Source of the DNA: an uncultured Eubacterium sp.
GTDB lineage: Bacteria; Bacillota; Clostridia; Lachnospirales; Lachnospiraceae
Direction of reading: 5' to 3'
DNA: 64,000 nucleotides
Assembly (NCBI GenBank): GCA_910584875.1
Contig: CAJUDA010000010.1
Span: forward strand, 1-64,000
This document shows, piece after piece, positions 58,412-64,000 of the stretch. Each line of letters starts with the position of its first letter. The stretch's first letter is position 1. Position numbers and translations under genes: made by a program. A model generated the notes under the pieces. The model ran no database searches. It had not been told where the DNA came from and was given only the letters and a program-made list of their open reading frames with translations.

Positions 58412-61400
58412 ATCGGCGGGATCTGTGTAAATGGTACGCTGAACGTATATGGCGGCAGCATCTGCGGTCAGAGCAGGAGTGAAAGTACTCAAAATCCTTC
58501 TTATCAAACGGATCCCATGGCGCTGGCATATGCTTCGGCTGTTTATGCAGGCAGCGGTTCTGTTGTCAACCTTTACGGTGGCAGTATAGAGGGGAAAGCA
58601 GCCACCTGTGTGTATGTGGAATCCGCCGCAAAGCTGACGGTGGACGGGGCAGAAGTGAATAACACGATTGACTGCACTTCAAGGAGTACTGGTAATGTCG
58701 GAGTTTCAGTGATGGCAATCTATGTAAATCAGGGTGGAAGGGCAGAGGTAAGATCCGGGAGGGTTTCCGCCACTGCCATTAACGGGGAAAATCAGAGTTC
58801 GAGCCATAATGGCAGCATAGCAGTGATGCCTACCGGCAGCATCACGATTTCAGGCGGGACCGTTGAAAGTACGGGAGAGCGGTGCTATGGGATTGTCATT
58901 GAAGAGGATGCCTATTGGCTGCAGTATGTTACGGTCGAGAAAGGTACTACCTATGCTGATATCAGCGGCGGCCTGATCAATACGGATGTGTATACAAGAG
59001 GTAATGACATAGAAGTAAGTATGACCGGAGGTGAGATCCGCGGATTTCTCTCCCTTTTTGGGGGGGAATGGAAGATGAATGGCAGCGGGAAAATCGGCAC
59101 GGCATCTGCGGAGAAGGAAGACATTATAATAGGCAGATTGAAAGGGCTGCCCGGAAAGATGGTTCTGACAGGGGCGTTGACAAATTCTTCCCCTTATCTG
59201 GTACGTTCATATGTGAGTCCCTCTTCCCAGTACCCATTGGTTTTCGCAGAGAATTTTACTACATATATGCCCGGGGAGAAGCCCGCAGACTATTTCACAA
59301 GCATGGATGGCTATAAAGTAGTGCTGCAAGATGGGGGAGGCGCTTTGATGCCCTATGTGATGACCTTTGATGCAAATGGAGGAACATGTGATACGGCGAC
59401 AGGGGACATCAATGGCGGGCAGAGCATGAGGACGCTGCCGGAGCCCACAAGGGACGGTTATTCCTTTGACGGCTGGTACACAGAGAAAACAGCCGGGGAT
59501 GAGATTACGATCGATATGATACCGGCTGGCAGGGACATCACAGTCTATGCTCACTGGACTCTGGTGGATTATGCCATCCGTTATGATCTGGCGGGCGGCG
59601 TACTTCCCTCCGGGAAGACGAACCCGTCTTCCTATACCGTTGAGACGGCGGCGTTTACCCTGGCGAACCCTGTCCGCACCGGTTATACGTTTACCGGATG
59701 GAGCGGTACGGGGCTAGAAGGCAGTGCCAATAAGATAGTCAGTGTGGCGAAAGGGAATACCGGAGAGCGCGAGTTTACGGCACACTGGTTGGAAGCATCT
59801 TATGGGATCACATATAATAAAAATGGTGGGACAATAGCGAACGAAAGCAGTTATGGCGCATATACATACGGGACCGGCTTGACGCTCCCGACGCCGGCGA
59901 GGACGGGGTATACCTTTGGGGGCTGGTATACGGATTCCAGCCTTACCGGGACAGCAGTGACGAAGATCACCGGGGCAGAAACCGGAGCGAAGACATATTA
60001 TGCGAAGTGGACGGCAAATACCTACACGATAACGTATACTCTGGATGGTGGAACAGTCAGCGGCAATCCGGCAGACTACACGATTGAAAGCGGCGACATC
60101 ACCCTGGTCAACCCGACAAAAGAAGGTTATAGCTTTGCCGGATGGAGCGGTACAGGTCTGACAGGCAGCAGTAATAAAAATGTTACCATTGCGTCAGGAA
60201 GTTCCGGAAACCGTATCTATACGGCACATTGGGGACTGGCAGATTATACGGTTACCCTGCATACAAACGGAGGAAGCGGCGGCACAGAACTGACTTCCTA
60301 TGTCTATGGAACGGGAGCCGTCCTGCCGGTAAACTGGACAAGGGCAGGTTATACGTTTGACGGCTGGTATGACAATGAAAGCTGCAGCGGAGAGAAAGTA
60401 ACAGAGATTTCGGATACAGCCGCCGGAGATAAGGAATACTGGGCAAAATGGACAGACAACACCGCCCCGGTGATCGGCACGCTGACATACAGTGATACGC
60501 CCCAAAAGCGATGGCAGTGGCTGATGGGAAAGGACAGCCTTGTCATAACCGTGCCTGTCACGGAAGAGGGCAGCGGGGCAGAGAAAATCACCTATACTGT
60601 GACGCCGGAGGGCGGTACGGCAGAAGAGAAAACAGCAGAGATCAACGATGGAAAGGCAGAGATTACCGTTTCAGCAGATTTTAAGGGGATGATTTCGATT
60701 ACCTGCACGGATAAGGCGGGAAACACTTCGGCAGGCGTGACCGTGGGAGCGGGTCTGGATGCAACAGGCATCCTTATTGAGAATCATGCACCGCAGATCA
60801 CTTTTCAGGCGGAACATGCCGGACTGGTGCTGCCGGGAGAGTACGATGCGGTTCCGGACATTGCCGTGACCATAACGGACAACAAAAACAATGTGGTTTC
60901 CAGCGGCATTGCCTCTGTCCGTTACCAGATCGGAAATGGAAGTGCAGAGACAGTACCCCATGACTATACGACCGCTATGACAGCAAATGACAGCTTTACG
61001 ATTTCGGCAGGGGAGATCCCTGAAGGGGAAACGGTCATATCCGTGACAGCTACAGATCATGCCGGAAACAGTGCTACGGAAACATTTACCGTCAAAGTCC
61101 ATACCCACAGTGCAAAAGAATCTGTGCCGGAAAAAGCGGCAGGCTGTACAGAGACAGGAAATCAGGCATATTATCTTTGTACCTGTGGAAAGAGGTTCTC
61201 CGACAGCGGCTGTACGGCAGAAGTGACAGAGCAGGATGTGGTGATCGCAGCAAAAGGGCATGATTTCACAGGAGAGTATCAGCGCGATGAGAAAGATCAC
61301 TGGAAAAAATGCATCCGCTGTGAGGAGATACAGACGAAAGAAAAACACAGTTATGAGAATGAAACAGATCGAGACTGTAACGTGTGCGGTTATGAGAGGA

Positions 61401-62605
61401 CGATCGAAGATTCGCCGGGAGAGACGGGGGCGGTCAGCAAAGACGTGGAAAAGGACGAAAAAGCACCGGATACCACTTTTTCCAACAGTGCGAAAGAACT
61501 GGCAGACATCCTTCTGACGGAGGAAGAAAAAGAACAGGTCGGAAAGGGGACAGACATCAAATTTATCCTTGATGTTAAGGATGCCGGGGACACCATAAGC
61601 AGCGGCGACAAGTCAGCAGTGCAGGGAGTACTGAACAGAAACTCCGAAGTCAAAGGATTTGCCATCGGGCAATATCTTGACATCAGCCTCTTTAAGGTGA
61701 TCGGAGAAAACCACAGCACGATCTCCCAGACAGCAAAAAAACTGACCATCGTCATTAATGTGCCGGACAGCCTGAAAGGGAAAAACAGCGGGAAATCACG
61801 GACTTATGCCGTCATCCGTGTACACGGCGGCGTGGCAGAGACATTGGAGGATTTAGACGACGATGCCAATACGATTACGATAGCTACCGACCGGTTCTCT
61901 GCCTATGCGATTGTCTATCAAGAGGCGGGCGGTGGAGAGGAGGTAACACCGACACCGTTACCGACGCCGGGTGGTAGCAGCAGACCAGCCCCGGCGACGG
62001 CAGAGAAAACGAAAAAGGCAGAACTTCATTCTGGTCTGAAAGCAGTTAAGGCAGGAGAGAAACTTCAGATCGCATGGGGCAGGGTAAGTGGAGCCGACGG
62101 TTACAGCGTCTATGTGCAGTATTGCGGAAAGAACTTTGGCGCCAGATCGCTGAATCAGGTAAAGAGCGGCAAAAAGACGAAGATCAACGTCAAAAAGGTA
62201 AACGGCAGAAAGCTGGATACCACAAAAAATGTCAAACTGTATGTGGTGGCATGGCAGCGGAAGAACGGTAAAAAGAGTACCCTTGCCAGAACCATTACCA
62301 TCCACGTCGCAGGTAAAGACAGCGTAAAATATACCAATGTCAAAAAAATACAGGTTAAGAAAAAGTCGTACACGCTGAAAAAGGGCGGTACTGTAACGCT
62401 CCGTCCCAGAGCTGTTCTGCAGGACAAAAAGAAAAAACAGCTCTCCAAGGCCCATACCAGAGAGTTCCGTTATCTGAGCAGCAGTAAAAAAGTGGCGGCA
62501 GTATCGGCAAAAGGAAAAGTCAGGGCAAAGGGAGCGGGCAGCTGTACCATCTATGTTTTTGCGAAAAACGGCTGCCGGTGTAAGATTAAGATAAAAGTGA
62601 AGTAA
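58412..62605 (+). pseudogene. 3' part of the InlB-repeat adhesin beyond the amber codon
   Basis: In frame with the preceding fragment, this adds about 1397 residues; the first ATG (58517) has no ribosome site, so it is probably not made independently. It holds beta-helix-like repeats (VNLYGGSIEGKA), five InlB B-type repeats between 59355 and 60450 (for example RTGYTFGGWYTDSSLTGTAV, REFTAHW, ...YYAKWT), an Ig-like region, and Cys-rich pairs around 61110-61400 (CTCGKRF, CIRCEE, CNVCGYE). A Pro/Thr linker, a fibronectin-like module and a C-terminal Lys-rich BIG2 domain (KVAAVSAKGKVRAKG) complete it. The intact protein would be an adhesin of about 1560 residues. It may be a pseudogene, a sequencing error, or a read-through gene. 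Confidence 0.78.
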
Positions 62606-62633
62606 TTTTTTCTGATATAAAGGAGCAATTATA

Positions 62634-63374
62634 ATGGCAAGCTACACAAATAAGTTAAAAATCACAGTATGGATTTGTGTCGTATATGTTTTATCGTTTA
62701 TATGCTATGTACCTGTATTGTTAGAACAGAAAGGAATTATCATTCCCAACGTATTATTGTACTTAAAATACTTATATGTGTGTATCCCTGCCATAGCTGC
62801 TATTTTTCTGCTGATTTGCGAGCAAAACGTCAAGGCACATTTTACGGAAATGTTTTCAGGGAAAATATCGATTAAATTTATTTTGATATGGGCTATCTAT
62901 ATGGTTGTGGGAATGCTCGGTTCTTATTGCTATTCGTTTATAGTAGGAGTAGAAGTATATACAAATATAAATATGATAGTAACATCACTATTAACAAGCG
63001 GTATATATCTGCTAATAACAGCGTTTGTTGAAGAAATAGCATGGCGGGGATTTCTGCTCGAACGACTTCCTTTTAAGAAAAATATTAGCAGTGTTATATT
63101 TGTTGGTGCTGTCTGGGCAGTGTGGCATATGCCTATGTGGATTATCCGTAATTCATTGGGCATGGAACAAATTGCTTGTCTCTGTATATGGACATTACTT
63201 GTTTCCGTTGTTTTGGGAATAACCTATTATCAATGCAAAAATATATTGCTTATTGCTATTCTGCACGCAACTTTTAATACCTGCTATTTAGCACCAATGC
63301 AATTTAATATTGTTTTATTAGCGATTGTGCTCTCTGTTGGTACTCTATTGTATAAAAAATTTGCGATCGCTTGA
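62634..63374 (+). CDS. CPBP-family intramembrane metalloprotease
   Basis: A 246-residue membrane protein with about eight helices. The three CPBP (Abi/CAAX-protease-like) motifs are visible: EEIAWRGFLLERLP near residues 138-151, WAVWHMPMW near 162-170, and ILHATFN near 206-212. Members cleave or process membrane-bound peptides, and some confer bacteriocin immunity. The sequence is distinctly AT-rich compared with the adhesin before it. GGAGC precedes the ATG. Its stop overlaps the promoter of the riboswitch transcript downstream. Substrate unknown. Confidence 0.85.
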   Translation: MASYTNKLKITVWICVVYVLSFICYVPVLLEQKGIIIPNVLLYLKYLYVCIPAIAAIFLLICEQNVKAHFTEMFSGKISIKFILIWAIYMVVGMLGSYCYSFIVGVEVYTNINMIVTSLLTSGIYLLITAFVEEIAWRGFLLERLPFKKNISSVIFVGAVWAVWHMPMWIIRNSLGMEQIACLCIWTLLVSVVLGITYYQCKNILLIAILHATFNTCYLAPMQFNIVLLAIVLSVGTLLYKKFAIA

Positions 63375-63399
63375 CAACCAAAACAGATAATGATACTAT
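63371..63399 (+). promoter_or_regulatory. Promoter of the cobalamin riboswitch transcript
   Basis: TTGACA (63371-63376), a 17-base spacer and TACTAT (63394-63399). The -35 overlaps the CPBP stop codon. Confidence 0.5.
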
Positions 63400-63419
63400 T
63401 ACAGACGAGTTGAATATTT

Positions 63420-63550
63420 CTGTCCTGCAGTGTTGCCATGGAATCATAAGGCATTTAAGGGGAAGTTCGGTGAAAATCCGTCGCAACCGCCATTACCGTA
63501 ATTCAGGATCACAGATCCGGATAAGTCGGAATACCTGCTGTGGAACAGGG
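63420..63550 (+). promoter_or_regulatory. Cobalamin (B12) riboswitch
   Basis: The conserved core is visible: GGGGAAG with GGTGAAAATCCG near 63459-63481, GCAACCGCC, then the B12 box AAGTCGGAATACCTGC near 63523-63538. A 5' GTTGCC and paired GGC segments lie upstream. Aptamers of this type bind adenosyl- or methylcobalamin and usually repress B12 uptake or synthesis genes. Possible expression-platform hairpin: AAATGC and GCATTTTTTT around 63593-63622. The next gene (63718) has no known B12 link, so the intended target is unclear or lies past the window. Confidence 0.82.
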
Positions 63551-63717
63551 TGAAAAACACTTTTGGGTAAGGAAGAGTGCAGCCATTTGATGTAAATGCC
63601 GTGGGAATGGATGCATTTTTTTCTGATTTGCCCGGTACTTACATAGATTGTGTTGCACATTTTTGCGGATCCGTAGAAATGTGCTTTTTCTTTGGCTGTG
63701 GAAAAGCGAGGTCTGAC

Positions 63718-63999
63718 ATGAACAGGATTTCAAAGGAAGAATGCATCTGCTGTCTGCAGCAGAAGGCGGAGGAGCTGGGAAGGCTGCCGAAAAAATCGGA
63801 TTTTGATGTGGAGACGGTCAATGGGATCAAGTCCTTTTTCGGCCCATGGCCCAGGGCGCTGGAGGCAGCAGGGATCAAGAAAGCAGACCCTCTGCGGATG
63901 CAGAGAAGGCGTGAGAAACGAAGACGCGCCAGGGCAAACCAGATCCGTTTCCGCAAAGAACACCCCAGAAGAAAAATAGAAGAAAAAGGAGAACAGTGA
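63718..63999 (+). CDS. Homing-endonuclease-associated-repeat protein
   Basis: A 93-residue protein from ATG 63718 with GCGAGG six bases upstream; a longer in-frame start at 63577 would read through the riboswitch tail and is not favoured. Residues about 5-50 (ISKEECICCLQQKAEELGRLPKKSDFD, SFFGPWPRALEAAG) match the short helical repeat found next to homing endonucleases, thought to bind DNA. The rest is a strongly basic tail (RRREKRRRARANQIRFRKEHPRRK), fitting a nucleic-acid-binding protein. No nuclease domain is present. Function unknown. Confidence 0.72.
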   Translation: MNRISKEECICCLQQKAEELGRLPKKSDFDVETVNGIKSFFGPWPRALEAAGIKKADPLRMQRRREKRRRARANQIRFRKEHPRRKIEEKGEQ

Positions 64000-64000
64000 C

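Noticed and set aside
58517..58519. ATG as an independent start for the downstream adhesin part.
   Set aside because: No ribosome site precedes it and it falls in the middle of the beta-helix region that begins upstream.

Overview
The window looks like a chromosomal segment of a Gram-positive gut-type Clostridia, most probably Lachnospiraceae. This rests on strong AGGAGG-type ribosome sites with several TTG/GTG starts, sigma-A promoters, T-box and cobalamin riboswitch leaders, an LL-diaminopimelate aminotransferase, GatCAB with an archaeal-type AspRS, DUF1002 and DUF4179-like proteins, a two-subunit LacL/LacM beta-galactosidase, and many secreted Lys-rich proteins with bacterial Ig-like (BIG2) domains. 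I cannot name the species. No rRNA, intact tRNA, CRISPR array, insertion sequence or prophage was seen.

Layout. 0-6.5 kb: dinB (minus), a small membrane-anchored protein, dapL, a DUF1002 secreted protein, a possible 51-residue membrane peptide, and an ECF sigma / anti-sigma pair. 6.5-9.2 kb: a histidine kinase and response regulator on the minus strand. 9.4-11.4 kb: cheC-cheD-DUF2752, then a convergent DUF4234 protein. 11.5-16 kb: a secreted subtilisin with an unusual C-terminal HD..DTFAH domain behind a pair of direct repeats, a leucine-rich-repeat lipoprotein and a BIG2/LRR protein. 16-21 kb: a T-box leader followed by aspS-gatC-gatA-gatB, the tRNA-dependent Asn (and possibly Gln) route, then a PilZ protein. 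21.4-27.4 kb: lacL-lacM, apt, a purine permease and a convergent amidohydrolase.

27.4-36.6 kb is rich in signalling: a three-domain regulator (LytTR-receiver-winged helix) with a 7TM histidine kinase, two secreted proteins of unknown role, and a second OmpR-type two-component pair. 36.6-38.1 kb holds a GNAT-DUF3781 fusion and a chloramphenicol-acetyltransferase-like gene that look more AT-rich than their neighbours. 38.2-44.7 kb is a six-gene ABC-transporter operon with a lipoprotein and two membrane-anchored extracytoplasmic proteins. A frameshifted AlbA/RecG-like remnant follows, then an isolated FliK-like gene and a large BIG2 surface protein.

49.4-57.7 kb is a regulatory and transport block: a two-component pair on the minus strand, a long inverted repeat in the shared promoter region, and a divergent operon joining a propeller-plus-solute-binding lipoprotein and two sugar-type permeases to an HlyD-like adaptor and a MacB/FtsX-like ectodomain protein, with no ATPase gene. 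57.9-62.6 kb is a giant InlB-repeat adhesin cut by one in-frame amber codon. The window ends with a CPBP-family membrane protease, a cobalamin riboswitch with no recognisable B12 gene behind it, and a small homing-endonuclease-associated-repeat protein.

The most noteworthy items are the T-box whose specifier loop reads GAAC (overlapping Glu and Asn codons), the LytTR-receiver-winged-helix regulator with helically phased repeats in its own promoter and a related repeat pair before the subtilisin gene, the hybrid importer/adaptor operon at 51.6-57.7 kb, and the riboswitch without an obvious client at the right edge.
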